Assembly (NCBI GenBank): GCA_017525855.1
Contig: JAFXSE010000001.1
Span: 7,066-71,065 of the forward strand
DNA: 64,000 bases
Reading direction: 5' to 3'
Source: Bacilli bacterium
Lineage (GTDB): Bacteria > Bacillota > Bacilli > RF39 > UBA660
Part shown: one piece after another, positions 11,110 through 18,913 of the stretch
How positions within the stretch are numbered: position 1 is the first letter of the stretch
Layout: every line of letters starts with the position of its first letter
The notes under the pieces: generated by a model
Seen by the model: the letters and a program-made list of their open reading frames with translations, nothing else
The model's database searches: none
Told to the model about the DNA's origin: nothing
Made by a program: the position numbers and the translations under genes

Positions 11110-11779
11110 TGAGAAACAAGCTGTTGAAGTTTGTATCAAGAATCCAAAATTGATTTTTGAACTCATTAAAGAAGGATATATAGAGGTTGTGGATAAAGTT
11201 TTAGAAAAGGATAAGAATTTAATAAATACTATTGATGATAATGGTAATAGTGTTATGATGAAATTATTATTAAAAAAACAATATGATATAGTTTTAAAAC
11301 ATATGAAAAATGAAAAATGGGATGTTAATTTTCGAAATGATGAGGGAAATACATTTTCACATATATTAGTTGTTTCTGATTATTTAAAAGTTTCTAAAAT
11401 ATTTGATAGATTAGTTAAAAATAAAAAGTTTATACCTAATATTAGAAATAATAAAAATCAAACTATTTTAGATAGAGCTTTACTTAGCAATGAATTATTG
11501 ATGGCAACTAAGATACTTAAAAATAGGAGATTTAATAATATAGATATATTATCATTTAAATATATGTATGATAAATATATTATGAATTCTTTTTATGGTA
11601 AATATACTAAGATTAATAATTTTGATATTATAATTAGTAATTTAGAGAAGAAAGATTCTCTAAAACCAAGAATGAAAAAGTTATTATATTTAATAAAAAA
11701 TAATATTGATGATATTAAAAAAGAGATATTAAATAATCAATATAATAATATGTATTTAATAATTGAATCAGTAGTTTAA
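11096..11779 (+). CDS. Ankyrin-repeat-like protein
   Basis: 227 residues. Two or three degenerate ankyrin-type repeats are visible in the first half (IDDNGNSVMMKLLLKKQ, FRNDEGNTFSHILVVSD, IRNNKNQTILDRALLSN), each with the xGNxxxxxLL pattern. The second half is Asn/Lys/Ile-rich and unrecognised. No signal peptide, so probably a cytoplasmic protein-binding module. AGAGGAGG lies upstream, and a strong terminator closes the unit. Confidence 0.6.
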   Translation: MIFYNEKQAVEVCIKNPKLIFELIKEGYIEVVDKVLEKDKNLINTIDDNGNSVMMKLLLKKQYDIVLKHMKNEKWDVNFRNDEGNTFSHILVVSDYLKVSKIFDRLVKNKKFIPNIRNNKNQTILDRALLSNELLMATKILKNRRFNNIDILSFKYMYDKYIMNSFYGKYTKINNFDIIISNLEKKDSLKPRMKKLLYLIKNNIDDIKKEILNNQYNNMYLIIESVV

Positions 11780-11794
11780 TACTACTGATTTTTC
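11766..11794 (+). terminator. Terminator after the ankyrin-like gene
   Basis: Ten-bp stem AATCAGTAGT/ACTACTGATT with loop TTAAT and a T tract; overlaps the stop codon. Confidence 0.85.
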
Positions 11795-11866
11795 TATAAA
11801 ATCTGTGGAAAAAAATATATATTAGTGATAAAATATCTATTAGGTTTAGAAAGAGAAGTGGTATTT

Positions 11867-13276
11867 GTGAATTTACCAGATTATTTAGAGGCAAAGAGAA
11901 GAAATAAAGATTATAAAACTATTATTTATAATATGGATAATGATTTAATTGATAAATATAAGGGTAAAACTTATTTTTTAAAAACATATGGTTGTCAGAT
12001 GAATGAGCATGATAGTGAAAATATTAAAGCAATGCTTGAGGAGTTAGGTTTTGTTCTAGTAGATGATTATCTTAAAGCAGATTTAGTTATGTTAAATACA
12101 TGCTCTATAAGGGAAAATGCTCATAATAAAGCTTTTGGTATGTTGGGAAGACTTAAACATTTAAAAGAAGAGAATGAAAATTTGATAATAGGAATTTGTG
12201 GATGTATGGCACAAGAAGTTGGAGTAGTTGATCAAATACTTAACAAGTATAAATGGGTTAATTTTGTGATGGGAACTCATAATATGTATCGTCTTCCTTA
12301 TATACTTGATCAAGCGTTAGAAGAGAATAAGCAACAAATAGAAGTTTTTTCAACTGATGGTGATTTAGTTGAAGATATTCCTGTAAAAAGAGATAATGGA
12401 TTTAAAGCTTGGGTAAATATTATTTATGGATGTGATAAATTTTGCACTTATTGTATAGTTCCATATACTCGTGGTGGAGAGCGTAGTAGAAAAAAAGAAG
12501 CTATTATAAATGAAGTTAGGCAACTTAAGGAACTTGGTTATAAAGAGGTTACACTTTTAGGACAAAATGTTAATGCCTATGGTAAAGATTTATATCATGA
12601 TTATGGTCTTGGTGAATTACTTGAAGAAATTGCTAAAATAGGTCTTCCAAGAGTTACTTTTATGACTAGTCATCCATGGGATTTTACAGATAAAATGATT
12701 GATGTCATAGCTAAATATCCTAATATAATGCCTTATATTCATTTGCCACTTCAATCAGGAAGTAATAAGATATTAAAATTAATGGGAAGACGTTATACAA
12801 AGGAAAGTTATTTAGAATTATTTGATAAAATGAAGAAAAGAATTCCTAATGTTAGTATATCAACAGATATAATAGTAGGTTTTCCTGGTGAAGATGATAA
12901 TGATTTTAAAGAAACATTAGATGTTGTAAATTATTGTAAATATGATAATGCTTTTACATTTATTTATTCACCACGTGAAAATACACCAGCAGCTAAACTA
13001 AAAGATGATGTAACGCTTGAAGAAAAAGAAAAAAGACTTTATAAATTAAATGAGACTGTAAATAAATATTTCTTAGAGAATAATAAAAAACTAGAAGGAA
13101 CTGTAGTTGATGTATTAGTAGAAGGAATATCAGAAAAGAAAAAAGATAATTATTTTGGATATACTCATAATAATAAATTAATTAATTTTACTGGTGAGGC
13201 TAAAATAGGTGACATAGTTAAAGTTAAGGTAACGTCAGCAAAAACATGGAGTTTAGATGGAAAAATATCTGAGTAA
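11867..13276 (+). CDS. miaB: tRNA-2-methylthio-N6-dimethylallyladenosine synthase MiaB
   Basis: Radical SAM methylthiotransferase modifying A37 of tRNAs reading UNN codons. Domains in order: UPF0004 (TYGCQMNEHDSE with cluster cysteines), radical SAM CDKFCTYC (Cx3Cx2C) with the typical PYTRGGERSR, and a C-terminal TRAM domain. The GTG at 11867 is preferred (GAGAAGTGG upstream, typical MNLP-like start); the frame is open from GTG 11825, which has no ribosome site. Overlaps ricA by 20 bases; miaB-ricA-cotE is the Bacillus order. Confidence 0.96.
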   Translation: MNLPDYLEAKRRNKDYKTIIYNMDNDLIDKYKGKTYFLKTYGCQMNEHDSENIKAMLEELGFVLVDDYLKADLVMLNTCSIRENAHNKAFGMLGRLKHLKEENENLIIGICGCMAQEVGVVDQILNKYKWVNFVMGTHNMYRLPYILDQALEENKQQIEVFSTDGDLVEDIPVKRDNGFKAWVNIIYGCDKFCTYCIVPYTRGGERSRKKEAIINEVRQLKELGYKEVTLLGQNVNAYGKDLYHDYGLGELLEEIAKIGLPRVTFMTSHPWDFTDKMIDVIAKYPNIMPYIHLPLQSGSNKILKLMGRRYTKESYLELFDKMKKRIPNVSISTDIIVGFPGEDDNDFKETLDVVNYCKYDNAFTFIYSPRENTPAAKLKDDVTLEEKEKRLYKLNETVNKYFLENNKKLEGTVVDVLVEGISEKKKDNYFGYTHNNKLINFTGEAKIGDIVKVKVTSAKTWSLDGKISE

Positions 13277-13604
13277 TGAAACAGAAAAAAGTTTAGAAGA
13301 ATTAATTAATTATATAAAAAATAGTCATGAGTATATAGAATGTATGAAGTTAAAAGAAAAAATAAGTGAAGATAAAGATTTAATGTTACTTATTGATGAT
13401 GTTAGAAAAAGTCAAAAAAATTATATAAAAAGTAATTATGATAAAGATAAAAAGATAATACTTGATGAAAAAATAAAGTTATTAGATTTAAATAGTTTAT
13501 ATGTTATGTATTCATATTACTTGGAACAAGTTAACTATATGATTAATCTTATAAAAGACGAGTTGAATGATTATTTTTTTGAAATTACTAATATTTTAAA
13601 ATGA
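13257..13604 (+). CDS. ricA: YlbF/YmcA-family regulator RicA
   Basis: 115 residues, all-helical, of the YlbF/YmcA (Com_YlbF) family. In Bacillus RicA (YmcA) forms a complex with RicF (YlbF) and RicT (YaaT) that speeds the Spo0A phosphorelay and directs RNase Y. The name rests mainly on position: it overlaps miaB and precedes cotE as in Bacillus. GGAG sits five bases before the ATG. The C-terminal helix is less typical. Confidence 0.75.
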   Translation: MEKYLSNETEKSLEELINYIKNSHEYIECMKLKEKISEDKDLMLLIDDVRKSQKNYIKSNYDKDKKIILDEKIKLLDLNSLYVMYSYYLEQVNYMINLIKDELNDYFFEITNILK

Positions 13605-13702
13605 CTATAAGTTATGAAGATGAGAAATATGTTAATAGTAAGATGAGAGTTGAAAGTTTTCAATTTTGGTTTTGATAATTAGTCAAAAAAAATTCCTTCT
13701 TG

Positions 13703-13711
13703 CATAGACTA
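13703..13711 (+). promoter_or_regulatory. Candidate sporulation-sigma -10 element for cotE
   Basis: CATAGACTA matches the CATAnnnTA -10 of sigma-K promoters exactly and seven of eight positions of the sigma-E -10. It lies 18 bases upstream of the cotE ATG. A clear -35 was not found, so this is suggestive only. Confidence 0.4.
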
Positions 13712-13728
13712 GAATGAGGAGGAATATT

Positions 13729-14268
13729 ATGTCAAGCTATAGAGAAATAGTTACAAAGACTGTTATAGGTAAAGGTAAAAAAAGTTTTGTTGATCATGGG
13801 CGTATAAAAGCTAATAATACTCCATCAACTATTCTTGGATGTTGGATTATAAATAATGATTTTAATGGAGTTAAAAATAACGGAAGTGTTATTATTAATG
13901 GTACATATGATTTAAATGTTTGGTATTCATATGATAATAATAGTAAAACAGATGTTATAAAACAAACTATACCATATAATGAAACAGTACATATAAAAAA
14001 TACTAGTGATGTTTCAAATCAGGAAGTTATTGTTCGTAGTTTAAAACAGCCTACAATATCTAAAGTTGATATTGATGGAGATGATATTGTTTATGTTATT
14101 GATAAAGAATTAGGAATCGAGCTAGTAGGAGATGAAAAAGTAAAAATCGCAGTTGATGATGAAGAAGACCCTTGGGATGAAATAATAGATGATGTTAATG
14201 ATAAACAAATAGATAATGAAGTTAATGAAGAATTTATTAAAGAAGATCAAAACGAAGAAAGTTTATAA
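13729..14268 (+). CDS. cotE: Outer spore coat morphogenetic protein CotE
   Basis: 179 residues. The N-terminus SSYREIVTKTVIGKGKK, the central STILGCWIINNDF and the YDLNVWYSYDNNSKTDV segment correspond to conserved blocks of Bacillus CotE; the C-terminus is acidic, as in the family. CotE assembles the outer coat layer around the forespore. The ATG at 13729 follows GAGGAGG; the in-frame ATG at 13714 lies inside that ribosome site. The gene follows miaB-ricA as in Bacillus, although 124 bases separate it from ricA, consistent with its own sporulation promoter. Confidence 0.93.
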   Translation: MSSYREIVTKTVIGKGKKSFVDHGRIKANNTPSTILGCWIINNDFNGVKNNGSVIINGTYDLNVWYSYDNNSKTDVIKQTIPYNETVHIKNTSDVSNQEVIVRSLKQPTISKVDIDGDDIVYVIDKELGIELVGDEKVKIAVDDEEDPWDEIIDDVNDKQIDNEVNEEFIKEDQNEESL

Positions 14269-14288
14269 CATCTTTTTTTAATAAACTA

Positions 14289-14316
14289 GAAGACTAAATT
14301 TAGTTTTCTTTTTTTA
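14289..14316 (+). terminator. Terminator after cotE
   Basis: Stem GAAGACTA/TAGTTTTC with one G-T pair, followed by a long T run. Confidence 0.75.
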
Positions 14317-14322
14317 TATATA

Positions 14323-14331
14323 TGCTATAAT
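14323..14331 (+). promoter_or_regulatory. Extended -10 promoter of the tandem paralog pair
   Basis: TGC followed directly by TATAAT (14326-14331), 18 bases before the ATG at 14350. No good -35, as expected for an extended -10. Confidence 0.6.
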
Positions 14332-14349
14332 CAATATAGGAGGGTTCGT

Positions 14350-14847
14350 ATGATATATTTGTGTAAAGATAATAAGTCTGTTAGTAAAAATATTATGGTT
14401 TATAAGAATAGTGATAAACGTAATGAAATATTAAAAAAAATGAAAGGGTTGAAAGAAGAATTACTTGTTTCATATTCTGTTGTTGAGGAATGTTCAACTC
14501 CTAAGTTTAGAAATTTTAAAACTATTTCATTAGATTTTTTTCAATTTGATTCGCAATTTGACTTATTAAGAGAAATATTGCTTTGTGATTTAAATGATAA
14601 TAGTAAGAAACAAATTATTGAAAGTATTTCATCTTTTGATGATTTCCTATTTTTTACTAATGAATTGTTAGATGGTATTAGAATAGAAGAAATAGCTACT
14701 TTTGATATAGAAAAGATGAATGAAATAAGACAATTAAGTGAAGCCGAAGGATTAAATTGTGAAGCGGCAAATGTTTTATCTCAATTGGATAAAGCTAAAA
14801 ATAATTATAAAGTATTGTTACTTAGTGAAAAGTATAAACAACTTTAG
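14350..14847 (+). CDS. Unknown protein, first of two tandem paralogs
   Basis: 165 residues, no family recognised. The C-terminal ~90 residues align with the next gene over a shared pattern: a helix ending in SSFDDFLFFT, then IRIEEIATFDIEKM, then EAEGLNCEAANVLS, with the two most constant parts being the IRIE-I--FDIE core and the WCES/NCEA-N-L turn. No signal peptide or membrane segment, so probably cytoplasmic. AGGAGG is 4-9 bases upstream, behind an extended -10 promoter. Lies between cotE and rpsP. Confidence 0.75.
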   Translation: MIYLCKDNKSVSKNIMVYKNSDKRNEILKKMKGLKEELLVSYSVVEECSTPKFRNFKTISLDFFQFDSQFDLLREILLCDLNDNSKKQIIESISSFDDFLFFTNELLDGIRIEEIATFDIEKMNEIRQLSEAEGLNCEAANVLSQLDKAKNNYKVLLLSEKYKQL

Positions 14848-14855
14848 GAGTAATT

Positions 14856-15377
14856 ATGTTGTATTTAAAAAAAGATTCATTTATTAGTTCTAATGTTATA
14901 ATTCCTTTGGATGATTATTCTAAGATAGAATTAGAAAGATTAAAAAGAGATTATAATTATAATAAATATAATAGTTTTGTATCTAGACAATTAACATATT
15001 TTTTAAATCAAAGTTTAGAAAATATAGATAGTCAGAAAAAATTAGTTAAAACAGGTATTAATTTAGGTGAAATATGTGATGTTAATTGTTTAAATAGAAT
15101 CAGTTCTTTATTACAATCTAATATGAGTTTGGATGATAAAAAATATTTTATTAATAATATTTTAGATTTTAAAGATTTTAATATATTTGTATTTAGAATA
15201 TTTAATAAAATTAGGATAGAAAAAATAGGTGAGTTTGATATAGAACGTTTAAAACAATTGGATTTGTTTAGTAAAGAAATGGGAGTATGGTGTGAATCTA
15301 GTAATATATTAGAAAGTGTTCAAGTTGCAGAAAATAATAGTAAAGTTTTAAAATTGGCAAAAAAAATAAAGTGTTAA
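14856..15377 (+). CDS. Unknown protein, second of two tandem paralogs
   Basis: 173 residues, no family recognised. It shares with the preceding gene the pattern LLQSNMSLDDKKYFINNIL / FKDFNIFVFR / IRIEKIGEFDIERL / CESSNIL, so the two arose by tandem duplication and then diverged, mostly in the N-terminal third. Eight bases separate the genes and GGAG lies in the gap, so they form one transcript. Cytoplasmic by appearance. The region just downstream is the rpsP promoter. Confidence 0.75.
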   Translation: MLYLKKDSFISSNVIIPLDDYSKIELERLKRDYNYNKYNSFVSRQLTYFLNQSLENIDSQKKLVKTGINLGEICDVNCLNRISSLLQSNMSLDDKKYFINNILDFKDFNIFVFRIFNKIRIEKIGEFDIERLKQLDLFSKEMGVWCESSNILESVQVAENNSKVLKLAKKIKC

Positions 15378-15387
15378 ACAAAAAAGG

Positions 15388-15416
15388 TTGACACCGTATC
15401 ACTTTTAGTGTATATT
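15388..15416 (+). promoter_or_regulatory. Sigma-A promoter of rpsP
   Basis: Perfect TTGACA, 17-bp spacer, TATATT at 15411-15416, 30 bases before rpsP. The consensus -35 is unusual here and fits a highly expressed ribosomal gene. Confidence 0.8.
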
Positions 15417-15445
15417 ATATACATTGATGAAAGGAAGGAAATATT

Positions 15446-15727
15446 ATGGCAGTTAAATTACGTTTAACAAGAATGGGATCTAAAAAGAAACCTACATATA
15501 GAATTGTTGCTACTGACTCACATCGTCCAAGAAGTGGTCAATATATTGAATTAGTTGGTACTTATAATCCATTAACTGATCCAAAAACAGTTAGTATTAA
15601 AGAAGAAGTAGCTATGAAATGGTTAAAAAATGGAGCTATTCCAACTGATACAGTTCGTAACTTATTTAGTGAAGCAGGTATTATGAAAAAATACGCTCTT
15701 GAAAAGAATAAGAAAGAAGACAAATAA
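15446..15727 (+). CDS. rpsP: 30S ribosomal protein S16
   Basis: 93 residues, full length. [20 protein letters not shown] and [19 protein letters not shown] are the universal S16 signatures. It helps fold the 16S 5' domain. AAGGAAGGA upstream; the stop overlaps the ATG of khpA by one base, the usual rpsP-khpA pair in Firmicutes. Confidence 0.98.
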   Translation: MAVKLRLTRMGSKKKPTYRIVATDSHRPRSGQYIELVGTYNPLTDPKTVSIKEEVAMKWLKNGAIPTDTVRNLFSEAGIMKKYALEKNKKEDK

Positions 15728-15975
15728 TGAATTTGGTAGAATTAACAGAGTCAATTGTAAAATCTATTGTTTTAGATAGTGAAAGTGTTATGGTTAAAGA
15801 GTTTGAAAGTGATGATGAGAAGTCTATTAATATTCAAGTATTAGTTTCTGAGGATGATTTAGGAAGAGTAATTGGAAAAAATGGTAAAACAGCTAATTCA
15901 ATTCGTACTTTAATTCAAGCTAGTAGCTCTCTTAAAGATAATAAATACGTACATATTGATATTGATAAGTTTTAG
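15727..15975 (+). CDS. khpA: KH-domain RNA-binding protein KhpA
   Basis: 82 residues, a single KH domain with the GxxG loop in GRVIGKNGKTANSIRTLI. KhpA (YlqC) pairs with KhpB/Jag and affects cell division and elongation in Gram-positives. Overlaps rpsP by one base. Its stop codon lies inside the stem of the terminator that follows. Confidence 0.92.
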   Translation: MNLVELTESIVKSIVLDSESVMVKEFESDDEKSINIQVLVSEDDLGRVIGKNGKTANSIRTLIQASSSLKDNKYVHIDIDKF

Positions 15976-15998
15976 ATTATATCTAAAACTTTTTTATT
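15967..15998 (+). terminator. Terminator after rpsP-khpA
   Basis: Eleven-bp perfect stem AAGTTTTAGAT/ATCTAAAACTT, three-base loop, T run. It also separates the convergent radical SAM gene. Confidence 0.9.
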
Positions 15999-16896
15999 TT
16001 ACTCCAGTTAAATCAAATTCAGGTATAAAACTTTCTAAACAAGTTTTACCATCTTGTACAAAGGCATTTTCGATACCAAGTGAACATGCATAATCTATTA
16101 ATTCGTTATATTCTTCTTCTGTAATTGTTTTATTTAATTCATCAATATGTTCTACTTGCTTTAGTGGTGTATATTGATTCATGATGCTTATAAAAATATT
16201 ATTTCCATATATTAGATGAAGGTATTCTAATATTTTTTTTGAATCTTTAATTTGTTTAGGTAGCATTAAATGCCTTACTATTAATCCTTTTTGCATTATA
16301 CCATTATCATCTATTGCAATTGGTCCTGTTTGTCTATACATTTCTTCAATAGCATCAATTGCTATATTAAAATAATTAGGTGCTTTTGAATACTTCATAG
16401 CAAGTAAATCATCAAAGTATTTTAAGTCTGGTAAGTATATATCTATTAGTCCTTCTAACATTTTTAAAGATTCTTTTTTTTCGTAACTACTAGTGTTATA
16501 TACTATTGGAATATTAAGACCCATTTCTTTTGCTTTTTGAATAGCTTCTTTAATTTGTGGAATAAAATGTGTTGGAGTTACTAAATTAATGTTATGAACA
16601 TTTTCATTTTGTAATTCAATCATTTTTTGTGCTAGTTTGTTAATACTAATTTCTTCTCCAAAATTATTAGTTGAAATATTATAGTTTTGACAAAAAATAC
16701 ACTTTAAATTACATCCAGAGAAGAATATTGCGCCACTTCCATATTTTCCTGATATAGGTGGTTCTTCATAGTAATGTGGAGCAATTCTTGCAACTCTTAT
16801 TTTATCATTCATACCACATAGACCAATTTCATTTTTTACTCTATTTACTTTACATTCTCTTGGACATAAAGTACAACAATTTAAGATATTTTTCAT
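15994..16896 (-). CDS. Radical SAM protein, PflA-like activating enzyme family
   Basis: 300 residues from the ATG that follows GGTGAT (a longer frame begins at 16911). The cluster motif is CNLKCIFC (Cx3Cx2C), preceded by an extra N-terminal set CCTLCPRECKVN ... GLCG, the arrangement of the group annotated as putative pyruvate formate-lyase 1-activating enzyme or AmmeMemoRadiSam-like. The substrate is unknown, and no pyruvate formate-lyase gene is nearby. It is transcribed alone against its neighbours. Confidence 0.8.
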   Translation of the reverse strand: MKNILNCCTLCPRECKVNRVKNEIGLCGMNDKIRVARIAPHYYEEPPISGKYGSGAIFFSGCNLKCIFCQNYNISTNNFGEEISINKLAQKMIELQNENVHNINLVTPTHFIPQIKEAIQKAKEMGLNIPIVYNTSSYEKKESLKMLEGLIDIYLPDLKYFDDLLAMKYSKAPNYFNIAIDAIEEMYRQTGPIAIDDNGIMQKGLIVRHLMLPKQIKDSKKILEYLHLIYGNNIFISIMNQYTPLKQVEHIDELNKTITEEEYNELIDYACSLGIENAFVQDGKTCLESFIPEFDLTGVK

Positions 16897-16927
16897 CTTT
16901 ATCACCAACAAGATTATAACATTTTTC

Positions 16928-16956
16928 TTGTAGAAAACAAAACAGTGTATTATACT
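16928..16956 (+). promoter_or_regulatory. Promoter of cdsA-rseP
   Basis: TTGTAG, 17-bp spacer, TATACT at 16951-16956; 25 bases before the cdsA ATG and divergent from the radical SAM gene. Confidence 0.6.
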
Positions 16957-16980
16957 ATTATTAGAAATAATGGAGGAATT

Positions 16981-17781
16981 ATGAAAAAAAGAATTTTAAG
17001 TGCAATAATTATGATGGCTATATTTATACCATTATTGATAGTAGGTGGCAAACCTTTTGTTTTGTTAATGTGTATTTTAGCTTTAGGAAGTTTGTATGAA
17101 TTACTAAGAATTGGATCTTCACAGAATAGTTTTCCTGCGTTTATGAAAATATGTTCATATTTAGTATTACTATTTATATGTACTAGAAATATTGATTCAT
17201 TGGATTTTAATTATAATTTAGATTATAAAATGATAACTGTAATAATATTCTTATTCTTATGTCCATTAGTATTTTATAATAACAATAAAAAATATAATAT
17301 AACAGATGGTTTATATTTAATTGGTGGAGTATTGTTTTTAGGACTAAGCTTTAATTTACTAATTATAGCTAGAAATTATGATTTATATCGAATAGTTTAT
17401 TTACTACTTATTTCTACTATTACTGATACTTTTGCATATATTACTGGAAATTTAGTAGGAAGACATAAACTTGCTCCTAAAATCTCTCCTAATAAGACAA
17501 TAGAAGGTTTTATAGGTGGAACAATTATGGGAGTAATAGTTGCGACTTCTTTCTATCATGTATTTATTAATTCTAGTGTTTCACTTACTTTACTTATTTT
17601 GATAACGATTGCACTTAGTATAGTTGGGCAAATTGGTGATTTGGTTTTTTCAATGATTAAGCGTTATTATGACAAAAAAGATTTTTCAAACTTAATTCCT
17701 GGTCATGGTGGAATACTTGATAGGTTTGATAGTATAATTTTTGTTGCGTTGGCATTTATATTAGTATCAGGTATTCTATAG
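16981..17781 (+). CDS. cdsA: Phosphatidate cytidylyltransferase CdsA
   Basis: 266 residues, multi-pass membrane enzyme making CDP-diacylglycerol for phospholipid synthesis. The C-terminal family signature is complete: MIKRYYDKKDFSNLIPGHGG then LDRFDS. ATG 16981 follows GGAGGAA. rseP follows 9 bases later. In Bacillus uppS precedes and dxr follows cdsA; neither is here. Confidence 0.95.
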   Translation: MKKRILSAIIMMAIFIPLLIVGGKPFVLLMCILALGSLYELLRIGSSQNSFPAFMKICSYLVLLFICTRNIDSLDFNYNLDYKMITVIIFLFLCPLVFYNNNKKYNITDGLYLIGGVLFLGLSFNLLIIARNYDLYRIVYLLLISTITDTFAYITGNLVGRHKLAPKISPNKTIEGFIGGTIMGVIVATSFYHVFINSSVSLTLLILITIALSIVGQIGDLVFSMIKRYYDKKDFSNLIPGHGGILDRFDSIIFVALAFILVSGIL

Positions 17782-17790
17782 GAGGAAAAA

Positions 17791-18849
17791 ATGACTGTTT
17801 TTATAAATATTTTACTTTTTATTTTAATTCTTGGAGTTATAGTAGCAATTCATGAGTTTGGACATTTTATTTTTGCTAAAATAAATGGCGTATATGTTTA
17901 TGAATATGCTATTGGGATGGGACCTAAATTATTTAGTTTTAAGCCTAAAAATAGTGAAACTGTTTATTCATTAAGGGCTATTCCTTTAGGAGGTTTTTGC
18001 TCTTTAGCTGGTGAAGATACTGAAGGTGATGACAAAGAAAATATTCCTTTAGATAGAAGACTTCAAGGTAAAAAAGCTTGGCAAAGATTTTTAATTATGT
18101 TTATGGGTCCTGGTTTTAATTTTTTACTTGCTCTTGTAGTTTTACTTAGCTCTTCTTTAATTTGGGGTAGTGCAACTTACGAACCAATTATAAGCCAAGT
18201 TACTAAAGATTCTCCAGCTTATGTTAGTGGTATTGAGGATGGCGATAAAGTTGTTAGTATATCAGGACATAAGATTAAAACTATTGATGATATTAGTCTT
18301 TATTTGACTTTGACTGATAAAACTAAAGCTACTGTTATTAAAGTGGAAAAAACATCTGGGGAAGTTGAAACTTACAAAGTAAAACCTAAAAAAACGGTTG
18401 TTAATAAAAAGACTACATATATTTATGGTATTAAATTAAAATCTGAAAAAACTACTGGTTTAGTTAATGCGGTTAAATATACTTTTGTTAAAATGGGAGC
18501 TCTTTTTAGACAGATGTTTGCAACAGTAGGAGCCCTATTTAGTGGTAAGGTTCCTGTTAAAGATTTAAGTGGACCTGTTGGAATTTACTCTATAGTAGGA
18601 CAGTATGCTAAAGGTGGAGCTGGAGATTTATTATTCTTACTTGCATATTTAAGTATAAATGTAGGATTTTTAAATTTATTACCAATTCCTGCTTTTGATG
18701 GTGGTCATATTTTGTTCATTTTAATTGAATTAATAAGAAGAAAACCGGTTAAACCAGAAGTAGAAAATATTATCCATACTGTCGGACTTGCATTATTGTT
18801 ACTTTTAATGGTTTATGTTACAATAAACGATATATTAAGACTTTTTTAA
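17791..18849 (+). CDS. rseP: Site-2 intramembrane zinc metalloprotease RseP/RasP
   Basis: 352 residues. The first helix carries the zinc motif HEFGH, a PDZ domain lies in the middle (DGDKVVSISGHKIKT), and the last helices contain NLLPIPAFDGGHIL with the third zinc ligand (LDG-type). It cuts membrane-bound anti-sigma factors and signal peptide remnants. Follows cdsA directly, with AGGAGG in the gap, and is closed by a terminator. Confidence 0.96.
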   Translation: MTVFINILLFILILGVIVAIHEFGHFIFAKINGVYVYEYAIGMGPKLFSFKPKNSETVYSLRAIPLGGFCSLAGEDTEGDDKENIPLDRRLQGKKAWQRFLIMFMGPGFNFLLALVVLLSSSLIWGSATYEPIISQVTKDSPAYVSGIEDGDKVVSISGHKIKTIDDISLYLTLTDKTKATVIKVEKTSGEVETYKVKPKKTVVNKKTTYIYGIKLKSEKTTGLVNAVKYTFVKMGALFRQMFATVGALFSGKVPVKDLSGPVGIYSIVGQYAKGGAGDLLFLLAYLSINVGFLNLLPIPAFDGGHILFILIELIRRKPVKPEVENIIHTVGLALLLLLMVYVTINDILRLF

Positions 18850-18878
18850 TCTAATTTTTTATAAATTAGATTTTTTTT
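18848..18878 (+). terminator. Terminator after cdsA-rseP
   Basis: Ten-bp stem AATCTAATTT/AAATTAGATT and eight T; overlaps the rseP stop. Confidence 0.85.
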
Positions 18879-18913
18879 GAAAATATTAGTATGATACTTA
18901 AGGAGGTGTTTAT

